A stretch of 64,000 bases of DNA from Rhynchopus sp. YZ270_cl-10 (GCA_964035575.1 OZ037873.1:1240001-1304000); one strand, 5' to 3'. Numbered from the stretch's first letter, positions 11,865-23,348 are shown. Notes: generated by a model from the sequence alone, not told the origin. Made by a program: numbers and translations.

Positions 11865-12626
11865 ATGGCCTGCCCGCGTCTTTGTGAGGTCGAGTCTTGC
11901 CGTTCGTACAACGAGAGACTTCCTGCTATTTCTGGATGGCTTGAAGCGATTTCGTCATCCCCAAAGGATGCAGTGACCACCGTCTTCTCTGGGAGGCTTG
12001 AGGACGTGGCCCAGAGTCCCTCTGTCGATCGGTTTTTGGGAAGACTCTGCAAGCTTGGATACTGCAGCAGTGAGGTGTTCATCGCGACCGCAGTTTTCGT
12101 GCAGAGATTCCTCGAGATCAACGCAATGCAATTAAGCAAACAATCCGTCCACAGGGTGATCCTTGCAGCATTTGTCTCAGCGGTTAAGGTGACAGATGAT
12201 ACCTGCTTTACCAACAGCTTTTACGCCGACCTTGGAGGCGTTTCACTTCAGGAGCTTAACATGATTGAGAGAACCTTTCTGAACGCGATGGATTGGAACC
12301 TTGTTGTGAGCACTGCGCAGCACCATCAGATTCTGTGCTGTCTTGCGGCGACGGAGATGTGCTCGGATGATGAAGTTGAGTCCCCGTCGACACCGCTCCC
12401 AGACGTCGAAGAGGTGGAAGCCCCCGTGGTGGAAGTGATCCGCAGGAACTCCTTCCTGAGCGCACGCTCGGAGAGTCTCCTCTCGTTCTCCACAGGCAAC
12501 CACAGCGCGCTCTCGATGGACAGAAGCTGCAGCAGAGCGCCGATCCGCAACCCAGAGCTCCGCTGTTTAAGCCAGCTTGCGATCGAGATGGAGGTTGAGA
12601 TGGTGCGGGCGATGGAAGAATGCTAA
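11865..12626 (+). CDS. PHO80/U-type cyclin
   Basis: This is a regulatory subunit for a cyclin-dependent kinase, 253 residues in one exon. The cyclin box spans about residues 45-150. It contains SVHRVILAAFVSAVKVTDD at 94-112, with Lys108 as the conserved box lysine, then TNSFYADLGGVSLQELNMIE at 116-135, with Glu135 as the matching acidic residue, and FLNAMDWNLVVS. The order TDD, then FYADLGGVS, then ELNxxE is the signature of the PHO80/U-type (P-type) cyclin family, which partners Pho85-like kinases and cell-cycle CDKs in protists. The tail after residue 160 is acidic then Ser-rich and lies outside the family core. The ATG follows a pyrimidine tract with AG. The stop is followed at once by A-runs. 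The partner kinase cannot be inferred from this window; the NEK at 60.9 kb is a different kinase group. Confidence 0.92.
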   Translation: MACPRLCEVESCRSYNERLPAISGWLEAISSSPKDAVTTVFSGRLEDVAQSPSVDRFLGRLCKLGYCSSEVFIATAVFVQRFLEINAMQLSKQSVHRVILAAFVSAVKVTDDTCFTNSFYADLGGVSLQELNMIERTFLNAMDWNLVVSTAQHHQILCCLAATEMCSDDEVESPSTPLPDVEEVEAPVVEVIRRNSFLSARSESLLSFSTGNHSALSMDRSCSRAPIRNPELRCLSQLAIEMEVEMVRAMEEC

Positions 12627-14112
12627 AAAAAAAATCCAAAAAAAAAAAAAAAAAAACGGCTCGTTTGGGAAAGAGAGAAAAGGGGAGGAGTCGTAAAAAA
12701 ACTGTGAGGAGAAAAGGATTTTTTTTGTATATTTGTTGATATTGTGGATGTGAGTTTGTCGTGCAAAAAATAAATTTAAAATGCTCTCGTTTTGAAGAAA
12801 AAAAAAATCTCTTTTTTTTGGGTTCTCTTTTTTGTATTCTCACATCACTCCACAAAAACAATAAAATTTACAGAAGAAAAGAAAAAAAAAGTACAATGAC
12901 TCCTCCCCTCTTCTTTCTTGGGCTAATGTTATAAAAAAATGCCATGTTTCTTCCCTCTTTGTTTTTTTACGTTTGTTCATTCATTTCTTTCCCCCCTTTC
13001 CCGATTTTTTCCCCCTCACCCTATTTTTTTTTTGTTTTACCTTTCGTTTCTTGTTTCTTAGTTTGGGTACATTTAGTCCCTATTATACCTTCTATTCAGT
13101 AGAATAGTTAGTTTTTGAAACAATGTTTTACCTTTCGTTTCTTTTCTCGGAAACAATTTTTTTTTTTCTTTTCTTTCAAAAAAAGATTGGGCGTATTCTG
13201 AACAGAACGTCCTTTTTTACTTTCTCTTGGTTTGAAAGTATGTGAAAATTAATCTTTTTTTCTTTTTTGTGATGTGGTGGTGTTTATCCACGTCTACCTG
13301 AATTTCCCTTTTTTTTCCCCCCCCTTTTCCCCTTTGCAAATATGACTTTCATTTTTAATTGTGTTTCCAACAACACAGCGAAAAATAAGTACCCTATCCC
13401 CCCTCTCGAGGATTTGCTCGGTGTACTTACACAGAGCGTATCTCCCCCTCCTTTCCCAACAACACCCGCTTTGAAGATTTCTTTATAGGATGAATGGTTA
13501 GGCAAGGAGACGCGTTTATCTTCATCTTTTTTGACCAATTTTTTTTTTTTTTTTTCGTTTTCCTTCATTCTTTTTTTATTTTATTTTCAAAGAAAAAGAA
13601 CTGTCCGCCATTTCTTTTTTTGTGGCGTGCAATATCAGTATATCGAAACCCTAAAAAAAAAAAAGAAATTCTTTTTGATAAGTTGATGGGTAACCTGTCA
13701 GAGAGAGGCTTATCGAGCGTCATCTTTCAAATGAAAAGAAGTTTTTTTTTTGTCCCTCCCAAAAAAAAAAACCCCACCCTCTCAAAGAAAAGTGAAAAAA
13801 AAAAGAAAAGAAAAAAAAGCAGGTTTTTTTTTTATGTCAGTTGCAGTTCATGTGGTATTGTGATAGTGTCAGATTCATTTTTTTTTTTTTTAGGGTCCTT
13901 GACACTTAAATGCCAAACAGAATCATATCCTTTATTTGTGACACTTCCTGTTTTTCCCCCCCCCCCCATCCTTCCAATCCCTTTTTTTCTCCCTTTTGTT
14001 CCCCCTTTTTTTTCGTTCTTTCCTTGTTGTTCAATTCCCTTCTTCTCCCACCTCTCGTTTTCCCTCTCCCCCCTCCTCACAAAAAAAAATCTTATAAACT
14101 GTTTTTGGAATA

Positions 14113-14163
14113 GTAGAGTTCATCCTCGGGTGTCTATACTAATACCAACCAAGTTTTCAAAAA
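14113..14163 (+). repeat. GTGGAG unit 1 repeat
   Basis: It begins GTAGAGTTCATCCTCGGGTG and ends ACCAACCAAGTTTTCAAAAA. It is the same unit as at 15347, 15497, 17840, 19597, 29603 and 52035, ends in an A-run and has + orientation. Confidence 0.7.
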
Positions 14164-15174
14164 AAATGAAAATGTATTTCCCTCCTTTCAAGGTGAGTGC
14201 AAGAGAGTCTTGGCTTTCCATTGCAAAAAAAAAAAAAATCCCTCCTTTTTTTTTTTTGAGACAAACACCCCCCCTTTTAAACGGGTTTAAATGGGTTTTA
14301 TAACGTTTTTTTTGTTACTTTTTGAAAAAAAGTAACAAAAAAAAACACTTCATAAAAAACCCCCATGACAAACCCCTCATTTTCCTCCAATTTGGATTTT
14401 TTGGCTTCCTTTTTTTGTTTTGTTTTGTGCCTCACAGTTTTCGCTGTTCGCAAACTCCCCCAAAAGTGGGGAGGGAAGAAAGATAAGATATTCCACGGCT
14501 AAGTTTTTCCACATACCCCACACCCCCTCATCTCCCCCACCAATATCCATACCGAAACGCAAAAAAAAAACACAGAGCTTTTCCAGAAAAATACTGAAAC
14601 ACAAAAGTGCTATTAAAACCACGGAGTTTTCTGGCCCCCCAGTTCTAGCGGGGAGGGTCGGTTGAAGCCTAGAACAAAAAAATTATATCTAAATATGCCG
14701 TAGTGTAGCTGACCCTCAGTCTACACGAATTCAAATTTTTTTTCTCGAAAAAAATAACACAAAAGGTTAAAAAACCCAATTCTTCAATCCAAAAAACTCA
14801 GTTCTTTTGGCATAAGAGTGGGATAAACGCGAATCCAACCTGATGAATGAATTGATTTTCTGGCCACCCTTCTGACCATATGCAATATACCGAGATACCT
14901 TTGACACATTAACGTCTTCTTTTTGGCCAGTTTATTATTTTTTTTCCTCAAGTTGCGATTAACCGCGTGCTCACCAGCCTATTTTGCTATTCAGTATCAT
15001 TGTCTTCGTCAGACTGGCATTTTGCCACATCGTCATCTATTCACGTTTTCTTTTCGCACTTTGAATTTTACATTTTTTTCTCATTATTTTTTTTTACCTT
15101 GCTCGCTGTCATCGTTATTGCTTTTTAAAAATCTTTACCCAAACAGTAGTAGACCCGAATTAGATTATTTTCCG

Positions 15175-15206
<32 letters not shown>

Positions 15207-15346
15207 TCATCTCAAGAAAGTGGAGCATACACTCCTACTTTCAATATTTCAACAGAAAAAGCAAGGAAAAATTATTTGCTATTTGCACTGCAGTGCCACT
15301 TTTCAAGCACTTTTCCAAGAACATCGGATCAAAAAAAAAAAGTATA

Positions 15347-15543
15347 GTGGAGCAAACTCAAGGGTGGCTACACTAATACAACCAAGTTTTCAAAAAAAAA
15401 AGTGGAGATTGCACAACTGTGGCAACACAAACCGAGGCAACTACACTACTCCAACAATTTATCAAAAAAAAAAAAAAAAAAAAAACGAACAAAACAGTGG
15501 AGCTCATCTTCGGGTGGTTTCACTATATCCAACCAAGTTTTCA
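15347..15543 (+). repeat. Composite GTGGAG repeat: unit 1, unit 2, unit 1
   Basis: Unit 1 (15347-15391) ends ACAACCAAGTTTTCAAAAAA. Unit 2 (15402-15463) runs from GTGGAGATTGCACAACTGTG through ACCGAGGCAACTACACTACT to CAATTTATC. A second unit 1 (15497-15543) follows. The units are separated by A-runs and all read on the + strand. In unit 2 the first bases (TGGAG) can pair with ACTCCA near its end. Confidence 0.8.
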
Positions 15544-15820
15544 AGAATCCAATAAAAAAAACATTACATCACCTATGCAGATTCCAAAGACAAATAAAAG
15601 ACATTTTTTATTTTTTTAGAAAACTCTTGAATTCAATCTTTGGCAAGGTTAAAGTAAAGCAAAGGGTCAGGCCAATACCACTGCTTGCCAAAAAAAAATT
15701 TCTATTTTCTTCCTATTTGCTCTTTGGCATCTGCTGACATCTGTTTTCGTTTTTTTCTTTTTTTTTAAATTCACCTTTTTTTTGTCCGGAAATCTGGTGC
15801 CCCAAATACACCATATTTTT

Positions 15821-15851
15821 AGTGAATAAGCACGAGAGGCTTAGATTCATC
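15821..15851 (+). repeat. ACGAGAG-loop hairpin repeat
   Basis: AGTGAATAAGC, ACGAGAG, GCTTAGATTCATC. The stem is TAAGC/GCTTA, followed by a CTTTTCTC tract. Confidence 0.75.
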
Positions 15852-16376
15852 AAAACTTTTCTCTTTTTTCTCTCTTTGGGAACAATGAATTTATGTACCG
15901 CACTTTTGTTCTTTTGAATTAGCATTCAAAACGAAGCGCGCTCTCTTTTATCTGTAATTTTTACATTTTTTTTTCTTATGCGACAAAAAAACGAAACATT
16001 TTGCCACTGATTTTGTCACAGTAGTAAATTAGTGAGGACAAATCAGTGTCACAATGTTATGTTTTAGTTTTTCATACATTGTTATTTTTTTTTGCAAAAA
16101 AAAAAAAAAAAAAAAAAAAGAAGAAGAACAGGCCAAAAGCTAAATCGCCTCCTTTCTCCCGACATTTTTGAAAATGAGTTCCCCCCCTTTATTTGCACGA
16201 AGAAAAAGTACTGGTTCCCCCCCTTTATTTGCACGAAGGCCGCAGGCTACTTAGGGGGTAAGTTTGGTGACTAAAGTGACCGTAAAAAAAATATATGAAA
16301 AGATCGAGTGTCAAATCGTCGAAAAACAGCCTTTTTGGGATGGTTTGGAAAAAAAAAAAGCCGCCTGCGGCGGCAC

Positions 16377-17130
16377 CAGGGCTCGCGCTAAAGTCCATCC
16401 CTCATCCCGGGATTTTTGGGGGTTTTGGTAGGAACGTTTTTTTTTTTGCAGTACGGGGATTTCATTAAGAAACCAGAAGTTCTAATATTGTTGAGTAAGA
16501 CCACCACATAGTGGACTTGCATGTACATGTGACCCCGCCGTGGAACGCAATTGGCTCGGAAAGTCAAAAGAAAGAGGAGAAAAAAGAAAAGGAAAAAAAA
16601 AAAAAAAAGTTGGTTACCGTGCGCCTGCGGCGCTGCCTGTTCCCTTCCAGTTTCTACAGGCAAACACTTGCCCCCTTTACCTTACACTGACGGGTTTTGA
16701 CCAAAACCAAGAACTTGTCCATTTCGGCAAATTGACCCCACCACAGAACGGACGAATTCCGGAAATGCAAATGCCGGTGTTTTCGCGCATTTTCATGCAA
16801 GACGTCAGGATCAGGGAGAGAAAATCTGGTTGTGGGATTTACATTGGCCCTCTTTACCCACATGGATTTTGACCAAAACCAAAAAATTGGCCATTTCGGC
16901 AAAGTGACCCCACCACAGCGCGGACGGATTCCGGAAATTCCAATCGCGGTATGTTTTGGGGCTGAAAACCCACTGATTTTCAGGAGAAAATTTGCTTCCA
17001 AATCTCGGAATTTTCCGAATTTTCCTGAAAATGACCCTTGTTTACGAGTATGGGTTCATATTTTGCGAAAATTTAAGTCACTAAAATTTTGTCCATTTTT
17101 TCATATTGACCCCACCGCAGACTGGGTTGA
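16377..17130 (+). mobile_element. Copy of the CAGNGNTCGCGCTAA element, right end not identified
   Basis: From the left terminus CAGGGCTCGCGCTAAAG this copy matches the complete element at 52246-53122 nearly base for base to about 17100. It then diverges into another version of the same internal repeat. It contains three degenerate internal units built on GACCCCACCAC and CCGGAAATGCAAAT, and the GC cassette CCGTGCGCCTGCGGCGC. No matching right terminus or target duplication is visible, so the copy is truncated or recombined. Confidence 0.75.
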
Positions 17131-18200
17131 GCTCAAAAATGCAAATATGGAGGCTTTTGGAGCCCAAAAACGTACCCCCAATTCCCCCCCTTTATTTGCT
17201 CCCTTTTTGGACATTTGGCCTCCCGGACCCCCCTATTTAGCTTTAGGCCTGAAGAAGAAGAACTTGTCTAAGTCCAAGGCCCCTTTGTTATCTGCCCGAG
17301 GCTTGGAGCTCAGAGTGGGGTTTTGTTCTCACTGTCCTTCCCCCTCTCCCCCTCTTCCCCACTACATACCACAGGTTCCGATTTTATGTGAAACCCAATT
17401 CCCAAGAAGAATGCTAAAGGAGAGGCAGAGAGAGAGAGAGAGAGAACGAAGTTTGATTGTGTGTTCATTTACAATGCACCTTTTGGACCTCTTGTTTCTT
17501 TTGTGAGGTGATTAAGCACGAGAGCCCCTAATGTTAATGCCATTTGCAAGGCAGGGACACGGTTGAACGGCATGTACGCACAACCGATGTGTGCAGCCCG
17601 ACACGTGCCAGCATCATGAGTGGATGCCACGTGATCAACACTGGTGTGCACTACCCATTTTGGGCAGGGCACCCCGGAGCGTCTGAACATCTCGTGCTTC
17701 GGTGCTCATAACCTTTGTTCTTTGTGTTTTTTTTCCTTTCATTCTTCACACTGTTTCTGAAAAGAGGAACCTTGTTGGTCTTTCTAAAAATTATTTGCCT
17801 TTTTGTTGAAAAAAAAAATCATAGTGATTATCACTGATAGTGGAGTTCATCCTCGGGTGTCTACACTAATACAACCAAGTTTTCAAAAAAATCAAATCGC
17901 ATTGTCGCTTTCCACAAACCTTTCCGTTTTTTCCCCCTCCCTTTTGCTGCTCAGAATGGTCTTGCTCCTTTTTCTTTTAAAAAAAACTTCCGTCTGTAAC
18001 CCCACAGTGATGTTAAGTGGATACAGAACACCCCGCCTCTGGTTGGGTGGTGGTTGTGGGAAAAAAAGGAAAAAAGAGTCTGCTCCAATTAATGATGTAG
18101 CAAATCGGGGGGGGAAAGATTAGTCAATGCACCCCTCATTTGATTTTTGAATTTTTCTTTTTTTTTTGCAAAAAAAAAATTTCCCTGTTTTTTTTTTTCC
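17131..18200. other. Gene-less region between two transposon copies
   Basis: It contains a CCCCCCTTTATTTGC motif near 17185, a GA repeat at 17425-17445, a GC-richer stretch at 17550-17700 flanked by inverted AGCACGAGA (17514) and TCTCGTGCT (17690), and a GTGGAG unit 1 at 17840-17886. No coding gene is recognised. Confidence 0.5.
17840..17886 (+). repeat. GTGGAG unit 1 repeat
   Basis: GTGGAGTTCATCCTCGGGTG, then TCTACACTAATACAACCAAG, then TTTTCAAAAAA. This is the cleanest copy of unit 1 in the window. Confidence 0.75.
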
Positions 18201-18208
18201 TCTCCAAT

Positions 18209-18941
18209 CAGGGCGTTCGCTATCGCCATCGTTTTTTCCTGATCGTGGCGAAATGCCAAAAAACCCGAAATTTTTGCTTTTTTACTAGTGCTTAAAATAG
18301 GTCAAAAAAAATTTTCCCGCCGGAGAGAAGCTAGTTCGTGGGGGTGAATCCCCGGTACTGAGTGGTCGAAAAAAAATTGCGATTTGCGCGTGATCCCTTC
18401 CCCAGCACTAAAACCAGCAAAACGATGGAGAATTTCATCAATCCCCCCCTCACTGAGGGTCTCTTTGTGCTGTTTAATCAAACAGATGTACAAGAGAGAG
18501 GCATCTGTCATATGAGACTTCATCCTTAGTTTGATTATTTTCAATCAACTAAAACGTCTCTCTGCCGTTGAAGGTAGAGTTGACACGAGTAGTGACACCT
18601 TCTATAACAGGGGGTACGGGACACCTTCAGCAGACTGCAGGATTGAGGAGCGAGCGGGAGTGCTGGGGAAACTTACTTTCACGGCAGGCGGGTTTGCGGA
18701 TGATTTTGAGTACAGTGGACACCCCCTCTGCGACCCCCCCTCCGGGGGGGTCGACAGGTTGGGGGGGAGAAATCTCTCTCTCATTTTTTTTTTCCCCCCC
18801 TTTTTTTTTTATTTATTTATTTATTTATACAGGGTTTCGCCCCGGTGGGGCGAAGCCCTGGGGCGAAATAAAATGTCATTTTTTCAGGAAAAGATTTTTT
18901 TAACGAAAAAAAATATTTTTCGCCCCGGGGCGAACGCCCTG
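18209..18941. mobile_element. hAT-like non-autonomous element, copy 1
   Basis: The TIRs are perfect, CAGGGCGTTCGC at the left and GCGAACGCCCTG at the right. An exact 8-bp target duplication TCTCCAAT lies at 18201-18208 and 18942-18949. Eight-base duplications and CAGGG ends are typical of the hAT superfamily. Near the right end is a hairpin of CAGGGTTTCGCCCC and GGGGCGAAGCCCTG. No transposase is encoded in 733 bp. It is the same family as 45737-46484, and lacks about 30 bp that the other copy has near 18412. Confidence 0.93.
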
Positions 18942-19358
18942 TCTCCAATTTGTTGCAGGGTTTTTGCGAATTAAGAAGAAGAAATTATCAAAAAAAACAC
19001 AACAAAAAGAACTTTCCTTCACCACTGAAATTCCCATCTATTCCAAGATTATCATATTTTTTTTTGTTCGAGACACATCCATACTTCCTTGATGTTTTTA
19101 CTAAAATATTCGCACATTTTTTTTTGTGTGTGCCTGCTTACAGTTTCCCTGTCTGCAAACTCCCAAAGTGCAACCACTCCGGGGATTTGATAAAAACCCC
19201 GCGGAGTGTCAGTGTCTGCGTCCCAAAGGCGTTTGGCACTACCTCACATTTTTTTTTGTTTTTGTTTCTTCTTTACGTCTTCGTTGGAAAGACGTTATAC
19301 AGTTATCCTTGGGGCTTTTCTCTAATGTGAATACCCCCAGTCTTTTATCTTTTTGTTA

Positions 19359-19390
19359 GGTGACTAAGCACGATGAGGCTTGTGTTCATC
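19359..19390 (+). repeat. Hairpin repeat, loop variant
   Basis: GGTGACTAAGCACGATGAGG, then CTTGTGTTCATC. The loop has an extra T and the 3' stem arm is weakened (GCTTgtG), so this copy looks decayed. Confidence 0.6.
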
Positions 19391-19596
19391 TTAGATGCAT
19401 TTGCTTCTTCTTGTGTGCCATCTTGCTCTTTTACAAAATTCGTTTTATTTTTATCATTTTTTTTTCTGTGAGACTGTCACATCAAAACGGTGACAATGCA
19501 CGATTTTTTTTTTTTTTTTGTTTTCAGGATCATCAAATTCATTTCTGGTGACCAGGATGTGTTTCATGTCTCTTTAGACAAAAGCGTTTTGTATAA

Positions 19597-19720
19597 GTGG
19601 AGTTCATCCTCGGGGTGTCTACACTAATACACAACCAAGTTTTCAAGAAAAACATGTGGAGATTGCACCAACTGTGGCAACACAACCGACCGCAACTACA
19701 CCACTCCAAACAATTTATCA
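19597..19720 (+). repeat. Composite GTGGAG repeat: unit 1 plus unit 2
   Basis: Unit 1 at 19597-19645 is followed by unit 2 at 19656-19720. This is the same order as at 15347 and 29603. The spacer is a short A-rich tract. Confidence 0.75.
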
Positions 19721-19831
19721 ACACTTTACTGCCTACAATGGAAGCGCGCAATAAAACAAAAATTATATTTCCCCTCACCCCGTTGACGTCCTTTTTGAGC
19801 AAACAAGCGAAGAGTAATGAATCTCTCGATG

Positions 19832-19864
<33 letters not shown>

Positions 19865-20749
19865 GGGACGAAAACGGGAGGCCGAGGTTCATCTTTTTAA
19901 AAGCTGTTTTGTTTTTTCTCATTTTTTTTTTTTTTATCATTTTTTTCTTACCTTAGATAGCACCACCGAAACCTCTGCTTTTCTGCAATGCAGAGACGAC
20001 TTTTTGAGTACAAATCTTTACCCCAGAAGGTAGTACAGTCAAATCCGTCGACACGATAATTTTTATTTTTAAAAAAAAAACACAACCCCTTGCCCTACCT
20101 ACACACATTCAAACCGATACTGCAGTGTATTTATTTTGACATTTTACAACATTTTGTATTTAGGCTCGCTAAAAGAAGCCCGAACTGATTCTCGCCCAAA
20201 AGAGATGTTTTTTGTTTGCTTTTTTTGCAACTCCGTGATTTCTTTTTATCCAGTATGAAGAAGGTGACTTAGCCACACAGAGTGCTTCGTCTCATCTTCC
20301 AAACGTTACTTACGTTATTTGAAAAGTTTGAAAAAAAAAAAAAGAGATATTTTTTGCTTTATTCTGACCTATTTGTAATCCGAAAAAAAAAAGTTTTTGC
20401 ACTGTCAACTTCACTCATTTTAAAATAGTAATTTTGATTCATTATTTCATGTATTTTTGATTTTTTTTCTTCTTAAATTGCTAGATGGTCGTCTGCAAAA
20501 CCTTTTTACTCTTGTTTTTTTTTAATCCTTTACATCCTCTCGAGCTTGCTTTAATTGAGACGTTAGGTTTCAGCAAAAAAGTATTCGAGAGTTGTGTTTG
20601 TTTACCACTTAAAACAGTTTAAACTTTGTATCCAATTAAATTTATGTCAAAAAACAACAACAGCAACATCGACAATAAGTCTTTTCTTCTTTTCTATTCA
20701 CACAAGCATACAGATATCTCCCTATTTTTTGTTTTTTGTTTTGTTTTTA

Positions 20750-20803
20750 GTGCCTGCGTCCGCCGATGAACGGTGAGGCGTTTTGCACTTTCAACTTATC
20801 TGG
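20750..20803 (+). repeat. TGCCTGCGTCC repeat
   Basis: GTGCCTGCGTCCGCCGATGA, then ACGGTGAGGCG, then TTTTGCACTTTCAACTT. It is close to the consensus of the family. Confidence 0.75.
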
Positions 20804-21219
20804 TTTTAGGTTTTGCACCAATTAGGGTAGAAAAAAAAGTTTGTCCACCCCTTACCAAAAGTAACCATTGACAAAAGTTGGACGTAACAGAGACTGTTTC
20901 TCCCTTTGGGTGATAATTGTATTTTTTTTGTTGTTCTTGTAGAGAATTCATAGTCATATTGTATTATTATTTTTCAAAAAAAAAAACTTTAACACACTGT
21001 ACCCCGAGTTTTGTTTTCTTCCTAAATATTTTTGCAAAAGGTGTCTAAGCATAGAGGCTTGAAGATCATCTTACAAAACTCACCATTTTTTTTTGTTGGA
21101 AAAGCCGTTTTTTTAAAGGAATATCTTGTCGTACCCCCTTCCCCTCTTTTATGTTATTTTACTTCTATTTCCGCAAATTGTGGAACTTGATGCACAATAA
21201 AAAAAAAATACACGATGAT

Positions 21220-21300
21220 GATGTTATGGGTTGTTGGTGATAATGACATTGCTTCACCATGTCATATAGCATCCTATATCACCAACAACCTAGTAACATC
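21220..21300. repeat. Short fold-back sequence
   Basis: The left arm GATGTTATGGGTTGTTGGTG pairs with the right arm CACCAACAACCTAGTAACATC allowing small mismatches. An inner ATGACA/TGTCAT extends the stem. It is about 81 bp with no open frame. Confidence 0.7.
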
Positions 21301-21327
21301 GTTACCGTAGCAAAAAAGGTAGTAAAA

Positions 21328-21402
21328 AGGCTTCGGCCAACATTGAGTACAGACCCGAATTCTCCCACCTGGTGGGATTACTCGGCGACTGTCGACACAA
21401 CA
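21328..21402 (+). repeat. GTCGACACAAC repeat
   Basis: It begins AGGCTTCGGCCAACATTGAG, carries TACAGACCCGAATTC and ends GACTGTCGACACAACAAAAA. Copies with the same start and end lie at 26684 and 52094, with 3' parts at 53441 and 54762, all on the + strand. Confidence 0.75.
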
Positions 21403-21629
21403 AAAAAAAAAAAAACCTCCCCCTCATAAAAGCAAAATTTTAAAAAGTCTGTTTCGTTGTTTGGACACAAAAATATGCCGAATAAAACGAACGCTGTTAT
21501 CGTAAATCAGTAATAGATTTTTTCCAGCCTGAAGGGTTGTCACTTATTACACCGATACAAAGAGGCTTTCTAAAGGGGTTAAACCATTTTTGCTTTGGTG
21601 CCCCATACTGAAAAATTGAGGGGAAAATA

Positions 21630-21857
21630 CAGTAAGACAACGAACACCGGAGGGGGTAAACACTAAGGTGGATTTTGGGAGTTCAAAACTCTAAGGAGGG
21701 TTATTACCCCCCTCCGATGTTGCGCATACAAAGTAACGCGCCCTTCCTCTCCAACCCCGTCTACAAAACTATCAAGCAAAAATAAACAGAACACAAAGCA
21801 CTTTCAAAACATACAAAAAACATTTTCAAACCCCCTCCGATGTTTGTTGTCTTACTG
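21630..21857. mobile_element. TA-flanked TIR element with CAGTAAGACAAC ends
   Basis: The left terminus CAGTAAGACAACGAACACCG and its inverted right counterpart match over about 27 bp. Both are flanked by TA, the duplication made by Tc1/mariner-type transposases. The element is 228 bp and non-coding. Inside it an A-rich segment (about 21724-21831) is bounded by direct repeats CCCCCTCCGATGTT, suggesting a secondary insertion. Confidence 0.75.
21710..21845 (+). repeat. A-rich short insertion with long direct repeats
   Basis: The segment GTAACGCGCCCTTCCTCT, then CTACAAAACTATCAAGC, then CACAAAGCACTTTC, ending CATTTTCAAA is bounded by the direct repeat CCCCCTCCGATGTT. The same A-rich unit at 49990-50105 is bounded by a different direct repeat (ACTCCCACCCACCC). 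A related unit without clear flanks lies at 23180-23260. Confidence 0.65.
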
Positions 21858-22005
21858 TATACCAACAGACCGTGATAACCCCACAGTCCTCCTCCCTCTT
21901 AAACTCCTAATCTTATATCTCATTTTTTCAAAGAAGCCCTACAAAAACAAAACCCCATTGTGATTTTTTCACCCCCCACACTTCCCCCATTTTTTCGAAA
22001 TAAAA

Positions 22006-22798
22006 CAGGGTATTAGCTTGGTACTCAGAATTAGGTTCAAAAACCTAATTCTGAAATTTTTCGGGGGAAAAAAAAAAATATAGATTTGGATTTCGGGGGG
22101 GGGGAAATATGGGGGAAAGAACCGTGGTTGAACCACGGGAGTACGCAGTACCCTTGGGAACTGGGTTGCTGACCGCACCATCCAGGCTGTACCTTAAAAT
22201 TTTTTTGCCTGCGGCGCCATTTTTCCTTTTTTGCTCCGCAAAAAAGGGTTCGTTGAGCTCCATTTGACGGACGGAGCTTGAACCCAACTATGAGTGAGAA
22301 AAAAGATGTGGCGAAAAGAATAAAAGTAGCGTACCGTGCGCCTGCGGCGCAAGCTTTCACACCCTTCCCATGACATTGTTTGCCTGTAAAATAGTGCAAT
22401 TTTAAAGCGCGATTTTAGAAATGTTGCATACCGTGGCTTCGCCAGGAACCTTTGGGTGCCATGGCCACCGTTTCTTGTAAATGTATTGAGGTTACCGACA
22501 ATAAGGCTGACACCCACTACGGATTGCGGATCACCAGTGGCTGAAAGCTACCAAGGTTGCACAGAGGAGGGGAGGCTTTTCCGCAGGGTTGGGGTGGTGT
22601 AGGTTTGCCGTGGTCACAAAATACCGAGAAAATTTTTCGCTTCGTTTCCCCCACAGAAAAAAATGACTGCCTCACACAAAACCACCTTTTTGGTGGGGGC
22701 TAGGGGGGCTATATAATACCCTGCTATAACCCCACCAAAAAAAAAAATTTCAAAAAACCTAATTCTGGAAAAAATCCAAAATCCAAGCTTATACCCTG
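22006..22798. mobile_element. hAT-like element with CAGGGTATNAGCTTGG ends
   Basis: The left end CAGGGTATTAGCTTGG and the right end (inverted) CAGGGTATAAGCTTGG differ by one base. A 7-bp AATAAAA abuts both ends, an imperfect 8-bp duplication. Subterminal inverted copies of AGAATTAGG follow. The interior carries the GC cassettes GCCTGCGGCGCCATTTTT and GTGCGCCTGCGGCGCAAGC, and the block GTGGCTTCGCCAGG. At 22710-22724 lies a second terminus-like CTATATAATACCCTG, perhaps a nested fragment. It is 793 bp with no transposase. Confidence 0.75.
22461..22544 (+). other. 27-codon open frame inside the 22006 element
   Basis: An ATG in good context (GCCATGG) opens a 27-codon frame beginning MATVSCKCIEVTDNK and ending at TGA. 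Its codon composition is unlike the surrounding homopolymers. It could be a captured exon scrap or chance. No family is recognised. Confidence 0.2.
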
Positions 22799-22870
22799 AA
22801 TAAAAGCAAAAAAAAAAAACAAAACTTTCAATCCCCCATTTTTCGATATAACGTTTTTTTTTTTTATATA

Positions 22871-22903
22871 TGATGTCTGATGCACGCGAGGCATATTCGT
22901 CGA
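22871..22903 (+). repeat. ACGAGAG-type hairpin repeat, ATGC stem
   Basis: TGATGTCTGATGC, ACGCGAG, GCATATTCGTC. The stem is ATGC/GCAT, a compensated change relative to GTGC/GCAC copies. The loop differs by one base. Confidence 0.65.
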
Positions 22904-23348
22904 GCTTTTTCGCTTTTTTTTCTTTTTTTTTTGGTATTGTTGCGTTTCTCTTTGCATTAAGGGTAGTATGTGGTTGTACAAAATGGATGTACTAAACAAA
23001 ACTGCGAAAAAAGCAAACCCCTTCAATCAGTCTACACTAATACAACCAAGTTTTCAAAAAAAAAAAAAAACTTTTCTCGTTCTTTTTTAGCAGCAGTAAC
23101 ATAACAAACAAAAACAAAATAACAAAGACCACTTACAGTGGCTGAGAAAGAGGATACGTCGTAATCTTATACAAAGTAACGCCCCCCTTCTCTGACTTCA
23201 TGTCAACAACAACCACGAATCAATAAACAGAGTACAAAGCACTTCAACAATATTTTCAAAACTCCAGACAAAACAATAAACAAAAATTCTTCAAAATTCT
23301 TGCCCCAGTGAGCGCAATCAACTGGGTGTGAACAGAGAAAAAAAAAAG

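Larger units (their letters stand above)
12627..16376. other. Gene-less AT-rich region
   Basis: Homopolymer-rich spacer. Identifiable content is a TATTATACC plus CTATTCAGTAGAATAG palindrome at 13080-13105 (again near 39663-39694), GTGGAG-type units at 14113-14163 and 15347-15543, and a hairpin repeat at 15821. The motif CCCCCCTTTATTTGCACGAAG occurs twice near 16180-16240. Long open frames here (for example 13494-14303 and 14923-15555) are low-complexity Phe/Lys translations of T and A runs, not genes. Confidence 0.55.
18950..22005. other. Gene-less region with short repeats
   Basis: It holds a degenerate TGCCTGCGTCC-type repeat (19172-19245), a hairpin repeat (19359), a GTGGAG dimer (19597), a TGCCTGCGTCC repeat (20750), an 81-bp hairpin (21220), a GTCGACACAAC repeat (21328) and a TA-flanked element (21630). 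Runs of T and A reach more than 30 bases near 19835. No gene is recognised. Confidence 0.5.

Noticed and set aside
13494-15555. Long Phe- and Lys-rich open frames
   Set aside because: They are translations of T and A runs without domains or balanced codon use. The same applies to similar frames at 19.6, 33.0, 40.3 and 50.3 kb.
17509-17705. Fold-back bounded by AGCACGAGA and TCTCGTGCT
   Set aside because: The paired arms are only about ten bases and the interior is unique, so chance or a decayed hairpin repeat is as likely.
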